Of a stretch of 64,000 nt of DNA, positions 34,568-45,885 are shown one piece after another. Both the position numbers and the translations under genes were made by a program. Numbering within the stretch: the stretch's first letter is position 1; each line of letters opens with the position of its first letter. The stretch is from Macrothele yani (Eukaryota; Arthropoda; Arachnida; Araneae; Macrothelidae), in contig CM076996.1 of NCBI GenBank assembly GCA_039090855.1, forward strand, positions 49,008,469 to 49,072,468. The letters run 5' to 3'. The notes under the pieces are model-generated. The model ran no database searches and was not told the DNA's origin. It saw nothing but the letters and a program-made list of their open reading frames with translations.

Positions 34568-36170
34568 TCGCTAACTTCTCCTAATACGTCAACTTCTACT
34601 GACTTTGCTACTACTGACGTTGCTATGGACGTCATCGATTCTGATGGCATTCCTTCTATTCCTGCACAACAGTTATCCTACACCACCTACTCTAAGGCAG
34701 TCACTACTTTTATTCCTATCCACTCCACTCCAACACAGTACGCCGGAGCGGCGGGCATGGCGTCCTATATTCGCCGAGAAGGAAACACCATCACTCTCGA
34801 CATTCCTGATGATACTGCAGCTAGTGCTAACTTTAATTCTGCCTTGGATAAAGGTGTAGTGTTTGTTGCCTTACCGGCGACGCCGTTAAAGGTGTACTCC
34901 ACTGCCCTGAAGAACAGGTTCAACCCACAAGCCATTTCTCATATGTTCCGGCGGGTAAGGACAGTTGTGGTTTACTTCAGTAAAGCTGAATATGCTACCA
35001 GCATCCTACGTACAGGTCTCACTCTCGGTGATCAGTTCTTAGAGCCTACTCCTGTAGCGCAGTGACCTATCAACGTGTCATTCCATCCAGTGCCACCGGA
35101 AGTCACGGATACAATGCTGTACGCCGTCCTCTCTACTCTTGGCCGTGTTGTTGGCACGGTGAAGACATTCTCAGCAGCTCCAAGGGATCCCGACGACAAA
35201 TCTATTTGTGGCATACGTTGCGTTGCGCGGGTATTCTTCACAACTCCTGACAGCGTTCGCACGATCCCAGTGCAGTTTAAAGTAAAGTGTTCTGGGCAGG
35301 TGCGTTATGTTGATCTCCTAACTGAATTTCATTGCAGCACCTGCAAAGCATTTGGACACTTTTACAAAGATTGTCAAAAATTTTCCTCGTCTCCCAAGTC
35401 TGCAGTTCCAGCGGAGACTCCCAACCGGACCCAGGAGATGGTTTCCGCTCCAGTGCGTCCGACTGCTGTTCCACCAAGCCTAGACATTTCTTTCGTCTGC
35501 TGTTCTCCCACCACTAGTGGATGAGACAAATTTCCCTTCTATATTTGCTCAGACTCACTTTCGTGCTCCCGATCCACCAGTGGAGTCAGCTGAAGGGAGT
35601 GTTACGTCAGAGGCAGATCTCTCTATTCCGGATAATGCAACTGCATATTTTAATGCGGATCAAACCATGAGCGATAGCTCGGAGCCTGAACGCCAAGTAC
35701 GACTGGAAAAGCGTCAAGCCCAGAAAGCACCTTGTGCCCCGGCCAAGAGGGGACGAGCTCGCGTGAGCCCTACTCGATCTTCCCCCCGGACCCGTACTTC
35801 ACACGCACGAGTCGTTGATTTTGAAACGTCACCGGACCCCACCGATGGAGTGGTGCCGTTTGACGAGTTTGCTGCCCAAATGTCTAGCCTTGAATTTTCG
35901 ACTACACCATTATCATACAAGGAACTTTATTCTCTCATGTGTGTCAAACAATATCCTGCTACAGCAGATAACTTTGTCAAGCGACATGAGAATGATTTGC
36001 CAAATATTCTTCAGCAACTTACCTCTTTGGATCGAGTTCTTGATGTCTATGCCAAACCGTCTGGCCACCTGAGTGCGGCTGACAAACACATCCGGCAGCA
36101 CATCCATCTACTTCAAACAACTGTCATAAAAGCTATGACACCTACAAGTGACCTACCACTTTCAAGGTAG
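34568..36170 (+). pseudogene. LINE-1 ORF1: gag-like RNA-binding protein
   Basis: The first clear Met is at 34625 (MDVIDSDGIPS), but the frame is open and alike in LINE-2 upstream, so the true N-terminus is unresolved. The central fold reads ITLDIPDD, VFVALPATPLKVYSTALK, MFRRVRTVVVYFSKAEYATS and SVPPEVTDTML-type blocks. It is followed by one CCHC knuckle (CSTCKAFGHFYKDC) and a basic, Pro/Ser-rich tail, then a helical C-terminus (LTSLDRVLDVYAKPSGHL). An in-frame TGA at 35063 is shared with LINE-2. A 2-bp loss near 35485 shifts the frame relative to LINE-2. It probably coats the element RNA. Confidence 0.85.
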
Positions 36171-39100
36171 TTTCGCTGAATTGTCGGGGGTTTGGCACCC
36201 CTGACGCAAACTCAAAAGTGTATGAAGACTTGTCGGCAGAGAAAGCTGACGTTCTTCTCGTTCAAGAAACGAAATGCTCTCCTACAACGCCATTCCATCG
36301 TTGGAGTAGTTAGCCTTTTAAGTTGTTCCATGCATATAGACGGTTGCAATCCGGTGGTGTTGCCACTGGCATCCACAATCGTTTGCTTCACTCACTGCCT
36401 ACAGTCTCTGTAAATAGTTTATACTTTGATTTGTTACAATGTTGTGTATTCTGTATTGATCATATTACCTATCACATATTTAATATTTATATTCGTGCAG
36501 ATGAATCTCTCATTGACCCCCTTTTTCAATGTTTACGTTCAGCACTTACAGCACTTCTCCCCGGTGATTTTTATGTCTTAGGAGGAGACTTCAATTGCAC
36601 TTTGTTTCCGTCGTTGGACCGCAGCGGGTCCCTAAGAGAATTTCGTCCTATCTTAGTGGATCAGCTTACGCTACTCCTCTCCGACCATCATCTTGTTGAC
36701 TCATTCCGTCATTTTCATCCAAACACGGTTTCATATACCTGCAGCAATTCACCTCGGCAAGGTTCGTCAGCGGCCCGGTTGGACCGAATTTACGTCTCCT
36801 CCGAGCTGCTCCCTGCATCTACTGAAGCACGGCATGTGCCAACAACCTCGTCTGATCACAGAGCGGTGACGCTGTCTATCTGCGTTTCTGCACTGCCAAA
36901 TACTTCACAGCATACCTGGTCCTTTGATGATGACTTGCTTCAGGACGAAACTTTCTGTACCACAATCCGTCAATTCTTGGATGATCGTCGTCACCTTCTC
37001 GCCACAACACCAACCGCACTCAAGTTGTGGCTCGACATTAAGTTTGAGCTTCGTATGTTAATCCGACAATACTCATTTGCTGCCCGTACAGAACGTGGTA
37101 TGCAAATCAGCAACCTTCGTGGGATTCTTTCCTCGATGTCTCTCACTGATCCATCATATCCTGCACTACAGGATGCCCTTAGAGCGCTGCTTCATCCGAT
37201 GGCACAGCAAGCTCTCTGTAGGATGAAATTACTTAATCTTTCCTCAACAGCTCACTCATATGAATTTCGCTCTCGCACGGGAAGACTACGGCGTTCATCT
37301 ACTACCCTCCGACATCTCCGTCTGTCTGATGGAACTATTTCATCAGACTCAGCCACTATCTGCACACAGGTTTGTCAATTTTTCCAAGATAAATTCCGAG
37401 CGGTTGTGCAGACTCACTCTCTTTCATCATCCCCCTTCTTCGTGCTCTTCCGCAGGTCACCTCAGAACTCTGTCCTTCTCTTCTCGCGGCCTTTTCCCCC
37501 ACTAAACTCAGAGAGGCTTTTGCCTCTCTAAATCCTCATGCCTCTCCTGGACCTGACGGCCTTCCTCTTTTCTTTTACCGTGCTTTTCTTCCATCTCTTC
37601 TCCCCTTCCTTCTCGCCTGTTTCTCCCCAGCTCAATCTTCTGCACTGCCGCCGGAGTTTACGGTGGCCCACGTCATTCTTTTGCCAAAGAAGGGAGATCT
37701 CCTGGACCTGCAAAATTGGCGTTCTATTTACATTCTAAATCTCGACTATAAATTCTTTACTGAACTCCTTTCCCGTCTTTTGAATCTTGTTCTTCCTTTC
37801 GTCCTTTCGCCCGACCAGTCATACACTGTGCCTGGTCGGTCTATCGCTAACAACATCTCTTTTGTTCACAACCTTGTTTTTCTTGCTCGTAAATTTTCTG
37901 AACCACTTGCCTTGCTTAACATTGATCAAAAATCAGCCTTCGATAACATTTCTCACGACTATCTTTCTGTTACTCTTCATAGCTTTGGTTTCCCCTCTTC
38001 TTTGGTGACTCTTTTACTTAGTCTCTATCGGGGCGCCCATTTTCATGTCCGGGCGGCCTCCTTTCTGACGGCTTCAATTCCTTTTCAACGTAGAATTAGG
38101 CAGGGTTGCCATCTCGCGGGGCAACGTTTTGCATTAGCCTTTGAACCGTTCCTGATTGCTGCTCATCGCTCTCTTCGATCTTCGCTGCCGCCTACCGTAG
38201 AAAGTACGCGACATCACGAATATACTTTTTCCGCTTATGCAGACGATGCAACGTTTTGTATCAGGAGAGATGCTCAGTTTAAAGACCTGCTCATCACCTA
38301 TCACCAATATGCTGCTGTTTCGGGAGCTTCACTTAATGTCTCTAAGATTACTGGTCTTTGGTGTGGGTCTTGGATAGGCCGCACTGTCTCCCCTTGGAGA
38401 GCGGTGTGGTCATCCTCGACCCAGAAGATCCTCGGCACCTATGCTGGTCATCCGTTTACCGCTGGACAAGCAACATGGACCAACATTTTCCCAAGGCTTC
38501 GGCACCGAGCTGCGTATTGGCGTTTCGTCTTTCCATTAACATCTTATTTTCAACGTGCACATATTGTCCAGCGTTACCTGCTGTCACTATGTACATATTC
38601 CTGGAATTCAACAGTTTTCTTGGCCTCTCGTCTTACTGACATCAATAGTCAGTTCACTTCCGTCATCTGGCAGTCCAAGCATTGGTCGGCGGCCCAGACA
38701 TTGTATCTTACTGAGTCGCATGGTGGCATCCGGCTCATTGATATTCATCAATACTATAGAGCGTACCGTATTACCAATTTTCTTCGTCTGCTTACCTCTC
38801 CCTCTCCTTCTCTCGTGATTACTTTTGATGCACTCCTTTCTGTCCATGATCCGTTATTCACTTTTCTTCTTTTCCTCAGCATGGATTTTTACACCCTTCC
38901 TTCCTCTAACATTCCGTCTACTATCTCTGAAGCTCTTACGTTTTTCCGGTCACTTCCTCTTTCCCGGGCTCCTCCTGTCACTACTCTTGATATCCTTGTC
39001 GAACCACTCTTCTTTTCCTCACTGATCCACCCTCCTAACCAACCTTTCTTTCTTCTCCCACTCTGGGTTCGTTCTGGCATCTTAACAGTTAACGCCCTGA

Positions 39101-39963
39101 TTACTGCTAACCTCTCTTGGAAACCCATTACTTCCCTTTTTCCTACTCCTACTCCTTCTCTCGAGGAGGAGTATGCCCTCCTTCGCACTTCCCTCCTCTC
39201 TCTATACCCTGCTTTGGTTACTGCCGACAGACTCCGTGTTGTCTCTGGACCCAGTCTTCCTATTTCTTTCTTTATTCCTCTCCTTGACTCTGTCGCCCCT
39301 GTGCTTTCCTTCACCACTGCCTCCCTCTATCGTTTTCTGCGTTCACCTTCGGATCTTCCACAACCCGTCTCTGACTTCTATCTCTCGCTTTCCATGACCG
39401 TCTGGTCAGTTTCCTCTTCTCATCTCTCCTCTCCGCTCGAGCGCAATCTTAACTGGCGTTTCCTTCAACGTCGTCTCGCTGTTCCCCATCTTCTTTTCCG
39501 TATGTCTTTGGTCTCTTCTACACTCTGCTCTTTCTGTGGTAATGTCGGTGATGTTTACCACACCTATTGCCACTGCCCTATCCTGCTACCTATTCTCAAT
39601 TCTGCTTTCCGCTTGGCTGGCCACATCGTTTCTCAAGATCTTCCATTCCAAGCATATCCGTGGCTTCTGTTAACGAAGCATCCGTCAACACGTCTACCAG
39701 ATACCTGCTGTTTTCTATTTGTACTTGTCAAACATGTCATTCATATGTTTCATCAATCACAACGTTCTGCATCGCAGCTACTTTCAATTCTGCAGGCCGG
39801 AAGTCGTTTGCTGTCTTGCTTTCGAGGCCGAATAGTTGCACGCCTTCGACTTGAATATAACACCGCCATATCGTCAAATTCTCTCACAACATTTCACACC
39901 ACCTGGGCCGAGAACTCAGGATGGTTTATGATGGATGGGAATTCTGTCTGTCTCGCCGTTTGA
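36164..39963 (+). pseudogene. LINE-1 ORF2: endonuclease + reverse transcriptase
   Basis: Order of blocks: KVVSLNCRGFGTP and LLVQETKC (AP-endonuclease start), YVLGGDFNCTLFPSLDR, ARLDRIYVSSELLP, TTSSDHRAVTL (end of endonuclease). Then SPGPDGLP, VAHVILLPKKGDLLDLQNWR, VPGRSIANN, LNIDQKSAFDNISH, RIRQGCHLAG and SAYADDATF (RT catalytic YADD). A C-terminal Cys/His cluster CSFCGNVGDVYHTYCHC sits near residue 620 of the 766-residue RT frame (37663-39963). Defects: TAG at 36311 (GTG in LINE-2) and a frameshift near 37525 between endonuclease and RT frames. The RT frame itself is intact to its TGA. Confidence 0.92.
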
Positions 39964-41377
39964 GTATATGTTGTGTGGTTTTTTTTTGTGTTTGGTTGCA
40001 CTAAGTCCAGTGTGTCTTTCGTTAGATATTTGTTTCACCGTGCCAAGAGTGCTCTGTGTTTTTATTTTTTTTCTGAGGAGCCACACTGTGGGAACCTCGG
40101 CACGCATAATTATGGTAACATGTTAATATTGTATTGTGTTGTACATACTTGAGTTTCGCACCACAGTACGTGTTTTTATTTCTTCCTATTGTGACCCCAT
40201 TGATGATTAATGTTACTTGCCTCCTGCTGTTTTCTGTAAATATCGTATTTGTTTGTACGTACTTATACATAGTTATTATGGTTTTTATCCGTGTTAAGGC
40301 GGACACGTTATTATCGTATTGCTCTACAAATGTGCTGTACATTTTTCTAGTGTATTCTTTCTTGTTCTCTGTATCAGCATCATGACATTGTACCTGTTTC
40401 ATAACCTAGGGTTTGCACCTCTCTTGTAGATTTCATTTGCATAGCTTCCCTGAGTGATAATTGTGTTACATTTGCACTTTAACGCTTTTAACCACTCTGA
40501 GTGTTCTATTCATTTTATTAGTCGTGTTTCTTCTATTTTAAGAACAGAGTGTAGAATTGCGTCATCCTTTTCTTTCCTTCAATATGTTGAAAACAACATG
40601 ACTTTTTAAAGGTGGTATACTGTTCACGAGACGTTGACTCATCAAGCTTTTGATTTTTGTTTCCGCCAGGTTGTATTCACTGTTCTCTAATGTTTTGTTT
40701 TTTCACTCACCGTACCTAGTGTGTATTGTGTCTTTACTGTTTTCTTCAGTTTGCTTTTTTTCCTCGCTAATGTCGAGTAACATTGTGTGTACTGTTAACT
40801 TTATTTGTGTGGCAACATGTTGTACAAATTTCCTTTTTTCTTACATTGTATATTATATGTGATTTTGCTCAAGAACATATTTTTATCCTGTAGTATGTCA
40901 TTATGTCTTATTAGGTGAGTCGTGTTCTGTTACGATATTATCTCCGTTAGCATCCCTGTACTTTCTGATCAAAGTTCTTGTTGTGTCACCGACTTTGCGA
41001 TGTTGTATCTTGTGTTTTGTGTATTGTTTTTGTTTATTACATACATCGTTGTATTTACTTACATTCTCTGTTCTAACACACTCTCCCGAAATCATTTTGT
41101 TATTTGCTGTCATATGCTAAATATGCTTCCTGTGTTTCTCTAGATGTATTTCACGTATTATGGGGCTGCACTTGACCCCAGATTCCTGTACCATTACGAT
41201 ACTCATAGAATGCTTGCCTGCATTCGTGTTTTTATTATTTTAATCTGGGTAGCTTTACCCTCTTTCATGTGTACATATCAATATAAATGTCATGTGTATT
41301 TTTATGCTTTCGATAGGCGCGAACAATAGTGATGTAACAGCCTATTTTCTTAAATAAAATTTGTTGAAAACCGCTCG
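39964..41377 (+). other. LINE-1 3' untranslated region
   Basis: Non-coding, T-rich, 1.4 kb, matching 55394-56775 of LINE-2 closely. It ends TTTTCTTAAATAAAATTTGT + TGAAAACC. No gene seen. Confidence 0.85.
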
Positions 41378-41595
41378 AGCTCGTTTGTTTTGCTCCTCAT
41401 TTTTGCGTATAAATTCACGTATATAGCGCTTTAAGTTCTCTAATTTTGTGTGTGTACGAAGTATAAAGGTACCGTGCTTCTTTCCGTTTGACTCCCGAGC
41501 CGGTGAGTGCATTTTTTAGTTGAGTTTTTACGTTGTGTTTATTTCCGACCGAGCTCGTTATTGCTTATCACTGAGGTGCCATGCAAATGACGTCT

Positions 41596-41797
41596 GCTGC
41601 CCCGGTGGCGCAGTGGTCTAAGCGATGTGATCATTCGTTCGAACAGGGTATGGGTTCGAATCCGGTGAAGGATGTTGTATTTGTCTTACGGCACTGGCTC
41701 TCTCCTTTCCCTGGAACCAGTGACACTAAATTAGGGACGGGCGACTGCTTATTGCCCATTGAGTTGTTCACTGTGGTCGTTAAACTTCCAATAAAAA
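41596..41797 (+). mobile_element. tRNA-derived SINE, copy (d)
   Basis: Target duplication AAATGRCGTCT (41585-41595 and 41798-41808, one mismatch). The uninterrupted site is visible in LINE-1 as GCAAATGGCGTCTTCCGG. The head CCCCGGTGGCGCAGTGG and body are typical; the B box reads GGGTTCGAATCCGG. The tail is only A8. Confidence 0.96.
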
Positions 41798-41958
41798 AAA
41801 TGGCGTCTTCCGGTGGTGGGGGGACTTAGCAACGACCTCATTCCGGGAAGCACTCCACTTCTTCTTGCAGAGGAGGCGTCGCTACGCTGTCCGATCCAAC
41901 TGGCGGTGATGCACTCCCCTCATCTAGCGGTACGTCAGTACACTCTTCTCACATCGAT

Positions 41959-43548
41959 TTGCTAACTTCTCCTAATACGTCAACTTCTACTGACTTTGCT
42001 ATGGACGTCATCGATTCTGATGGCATTCCTTCTATTCCTGCACAACAGTTATCCTACACCACCTACTCTAAGGCAGTCACTACTTTTATTCCTATCCACT
42101 CCACTCCAACACAGTACGCCGGAGCGGCGGGCATGGCGTCCTATATTCGCCGAGAAGGAAACACCATCACTCTCGACATTCCTGATGATACTGCAGCTAG
42201 TGCTAACTTTAATTCTGCCTTGGATAAAGGTGTAGTGTTTGTTGCCTTACCGGCGACGCCGTTAAAGGTGTACTCCACTGCCCTGAAGAACAGGTTCAAC
42301 CCACAAGCCATTTCTCATATGTTCCGGCGGGTAAGGACAGTTGTGGTTTACTTCAGTAAAGCTGAATATGCTACCAGCATCCTACGTACAGGTCTCACTC
42401 TCGGTGATCAGTTCTTAGAGCCTACTCCTGTAGCGCAGTGACCTATCAACGTGTCATTCTATCCAGTACCACCGGAAGTCACGGATACAATGTTGTATGC
42501 CGTCCTCTCTACTCTTGGCCGTGTTGTTGGCACGGTGAAGACATTCTCAGCAGCTCCAAAGGATCCCGACGACAAATTTATTTGTGGCATACGTTGCGTT
42601 GCGCGGGTATTCTTCACAACTCCTGACAGCATTCGCACGATCCCAGTGCAGTTCAAAGTAAAGTCTTCTGGGCAGGTGCGTTATGTTGATCTCCTAACTG
42701 AATTTCATTGCAGCACCTGCAAATCATTTGGACACTTTTACAAAGATTGTCCCAAAGTTTCCTCGTCTCCCAAGTCTGCAGTTCCAGCGGAGACTTCCAA
42801 CCGGACCCAGGAGATGGTTTCCGCTCCAGTGCGTCCGAGTGCTGTTCCACCAAGCCTAGGCACTGTTCTTTCGTCTGCTGTTCTCCCACCACCAGTGGAT
42901 GAGGCAAATTTCCCTCCTATACTTGCTGAGACTCACTTTCGTGCTCCCGATCCACCAGTGGAGTCAGCTGAAGGGAGTGTTACGTCAGAGGCAGATCTCT
43001 CTATTCCAGATAATGCAACTGCATATTTTACTGCGGATCACACCATGGGCGATAGCTCGGAGCCTGAACGCCAAGTACGACTGGAAAAGCGTCAAGCCCC
43101 AGAAACCATCTTGTGCCCCGGCCAAGAGGGGACGAGCTCGCGTGAGCCCTACTCGATCTTCCCCCTGGACCCGTACTTCACCCGCACGAGTCGTTGATTT
43201 TGAAACGTCACCGGACCCCACCGATGGAGTGGTGCCGTTTGACGAGTTTGCTGCGCAAATGTCTAGCCTTGAATTTTCGCCTACACCATTGTCATACAAG
43301 GAACTTTATTCTCTCATGTGTGTCAAACAATATCCTGCTACAGCAGATAACTTTGTCAAGCGACATGAGAATGATTTGCCAAATATTCTTCAGCAACTTA
43401 CCTCTTTGGATCGAGTTCTTGATGTCTATGCCAAACCGTCTGGCCACCTGAGTGCGGCTGACAAACACATCCGGCAGCACATCCATCTACTTCAAACAAC
43501 TGTCACAAAAGCTATGACACGTACAAGTGACCTACCACTTTCAAGGTA
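41959..43548 (+). pseudogene. LINE-2 ORF1 (gag-like)
   Basis: Nearly identical to LINE-1 ORF1, including the TGA (42439-42441) after PTPVAQ. The second segment (42451-43197) is open across the site where LINE-1 is frameshifted and includes the CSTCKSFGHFYKDC knuckle. It is then shifted by one extra C near 43105. The C-terminal segment continues to the TAG at 43546-43548. Confidence 0.88.
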
Positions 43549-43857
43549 GTTTCGCTGAACTGTCGGGGGTTTGGCACCCCTGACGCAAACTCAAAAGTGT
43601 ATGAAGACTTGTCGGCAGAGAAAGCTGACGTTCTTCTCGTTCAAGAAACGAAATGCTCTCCTACAACGCCATTCCATCGTTGGAGTAGTGTGCCTTTTAA
43701 GTTCTTCCATGCGTATAGACGGTTGCAATCCGGTGGTGTTGCCATTGGCATTAACAACCGTTTGCTTCACTCACTGACTACAGTCTCTGTAAATAGTTTA
43801 TACTTTGATTTGTTACAATGTTGTGTATTCTGTATTAATCATATTACCTATCACATA
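43543..43857 (+). pseudogene. LINE-2 ORF2, 5' part (endonuclease start)
   Basis: The frame has no ATG before the endonuclease start: KVVSLNCRGFGTPDANSKVY overlaps the last codons of ORF1. It continues through LLVQETKC and SGGVAIGINNR to ITYHI, where the LTR element is inserted after the ACATA target. It is free of the TAG found in LINE-1. Confidence 0.88.
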
Positions 43858-44978
43858 TGTAAGGGCGAAGAGTAATAATGAGATGCATATCAATTAAGAT
43901 ATGATCTAGTGCTAATTTATGTACATAAAAACAAGAAATAACTTTATTTCATTAACTGTGTGCATATACAATGCCCAAGGTTAGAAAGGCGCCAGCCTGT
44001 CTGGGAAGACTGAATACGTCCTTTGTGTAAAAGAATGTCAGTAATGTTGTATGTTTTGTTCTGTTTGTATAGAGTCTGGTTTCCACGTACAGAAGTCCGT
44101 TAGATGGAATGTGTGGTATGCTGTCGTCGGGCACGGAGACAACAAGCGAGGGCGAGCGATTTCTCAGAAGCAGGAGCGGCTGGGGTGTGGATTCGAAGAA
44201 AGTGTGCCTGCGGACACAGGTCAGGTTCGCTCCAGGACCTGACAAGGTCAGCGCCTTGTAGTAGGTCAGCGCCTCGTGGTAGAGGGGGCCAAAAAGGAAG
44301 GAAGGGGTCTTCTGGAGCGAGGGGGATGAGAGATAGCTTCGGAGAGAGAAGGAGGATGGCGAGGTGCGCTTGGACGGCGGGTAGACGTGCGGCGTCTATG
44401 CTCCACGGAACGCAGTTCATGTTATTTGCGTGAAGCTGGAGGCTTCGGGAGAAAGTGAAAAGGATTTGCAACGAGTGTCTGGAAGACGGATAGACGGTGG
44501 AGGTTTTGTGCTCCGAGGAACGCAATTCCTGGTTTTTAGCGTGAAACAGAGTGTTTCGAATTACAGAGTGGAGTCGGAACGACTCGGATATTAGAGTGGC
44601 GTTAGGGCAACGGAATTGAGATTGAACAATTCGTGACGGACGACGCATGCGACACAAATCCGTCGACGTGGACATTAGCACCGGAACCAGACTCTCACTA
44701 GTACTTCGATTCATTAAATTTATTATCTTTCTTATTCACGAATGATTTATTGAAGTTGATGAAGTGCCTTACAGTAGCCATTCTCTCCCTTCCTTGATTC
44801 GCGGATAATTACACAAAAAGGCGGAGGAAGAAGGGCCTGGATGATAAATTTATTATTAATAAATTACGAGAGTGAGAACCTCAGATTATTTGCTGTAGGT
44901 GGAAGTTGTTAAATTAACTCACGGACGCCTATCGGAAAGAAGGCGGGACTTAGCACGAAAGTCTGTCTCACCCCTACA
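43858..44978 (+). repeat. 5' LTR
   Basis: Begins TGTAAGGGCG and ends CCCCTACA. It differs from the 3' LTR by scattered substitutions, a short indel near 44270 and a replaced AT-rich stretch at about 44843-44872 that supplies an AATAAA here. The antisense ORFs in it are shadows. Confidence 0.95.
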
Positions 44979-44991
44979 GCAAAGTAATAAA

Positions 44992-45007
44992 TGGCGCAGT
45001 CGGCAGG
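44992..45007 (+). promoter_or_regulatory. Primer binding site, tRNA-Ser type
   Basis: TGGCGCAGTCGGCAGG starts 13 nt after the LTR. It is complementary to the 3' end of arthropod tRNA-Ser (acceptor GCAGTCG/CGACTGC plus GCCA). The 13-nt spacing is longer than usual. Confidence 0.8.
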
Positions 45008-45150
45008 ATGAATGTTTGTTACCAGGTAAACCCGAGGAGGAGAAGGCGAAGCTAAGAAATAAGTGAATAAGTAATTCTTGAGGTGAGGAACAACGGAAGT
45101 CAGCCTCTGCTACTAGGACTCTGTGTACAAAGAAAAGTGGTGATTACATC

Positions 45151-45252
45151 GACGGCAGTGACAGGGAGATCCGTAACCAGGATCCACGGACGCGACCGAC
45201 AGACGGCAGTGACAGGGAGATCCGTAACCAGGATCAACGGACGAGACCGACA
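45151..45252 (+). repeat. 51-bp tandem repeat in retroelement leader
   Basis: Two copies of GACGGCAGTGACAGGGAGAT + CCGTAACCAGGAT..., 51 bp each, differing at a few sites. They lie in the untranslated leader; an in-frame ORF over it has no ATG. Confidence 0.93.
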
Positions 45253-45474
45253 ATTGCGAAGATCGCAACCGGATTCAGGACGAGAAGAGCCGGCAAGTCG
45301 AGTTAACACTACACGACAGAGAGAGCCGACGAGGCTTGGACCCAGTGTGCAAGCCGAATTTTGGGAGACCACGTCTCACGTCACCAGTGAGACCGGACTT
45401 TCCCTGTTTAGGGAGTCCCCTCGCGGGCCGCATTTTAGCTGCAACATAGAAGCTGAGGGGGCCCAAGTAGCCCG

Positions 45475-45841
45475 GTAAGTACTATTTTTGAAGCCGCAAT
45501 TTGATTACCTGTGTCGATACCTGTGTATAAGTTAGAAACAGCTGAATAAGTTTCATCAGGACACTAGGAGTACTAGAGCTAACCTTTCTAAGATAAATTT
45601 AACTTAAGATTAGCGAGGATATAGTAAGAAGAATTTGAGATTATAAATTGTGAAAAGTATATTTATTTATGTGGAAGAAAGAGAATAACGGACAGAGAAG
45701 GATAGGTACTAGCCTAGATAAAAAGAAAAAGTAAAAGGTAGAGATCAAAATGATATTTAACTAAGTATCTCAGCGAAGTAGATAGAAATTAGTAGTGTGA
45801 GAGCAAAGGCTAACCATCGGGGAATTGTATTATTATTTCAG
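45475..45841 (+). other. Probable leader intron of the LTR element
   Basis: Strong donor CCG|GTAAGTAC at 45475 and pyrimidine-rich acceptor TATTATTTCAG ending at 45841. Splicing would bring the leader 44 nt upstream of the gag ATG at 45886. This is inferred from splice consensus only. Confidence 0.45.
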
Positions 45842-45885
45842 TGTATATATATTTTGCATTAAGTGTATATTATTGTCTCATAATA

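Larger units (their letters stand above)
34209..41377 (+). mobile_element. Tx1/L1-like non-LTR retrotransposon, near full length (LINE-1)
   Basis: About 7.17 kb with two ORFs and a 1.4-kb 3' region ending CTTAAATAAAATTTGTTGAA + AACC. The 5' boundary follows ACATAAGCTC of the mariner, and a second copy (LINE-2) starts directly after it at AGCTC|GTTTG. The RT resembles the Tx1/L1 group (DQSYTVPGRSIANN, FGFPSS, RIRQGCHLAG, SAYADDATF), but clade assignment is by eye. It has no poly(A) tail; the end is the same in both copies. Confidence 0.88.

Noticed and set aside
38889..39317. Antisense basic ORFs over the LINE RT (also 54332-54751)
   Set aside because: Mirror of the Ser/Leu/Pro-rich RT frame on the other strand; no independent evidence.
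44100..44714. 204-residue antisense ORF in the LTR (also 51364-51813)
   Set aside because: Present in both LTRs antisense to the element, with no motif; a shadow.
45083..45478. Leader ORF of 131 codons before gag
   Set aside because: No ATG, built on a 51-bp tandem repeat, and it overlaps the probable 5' untranslated leader and splice donor.
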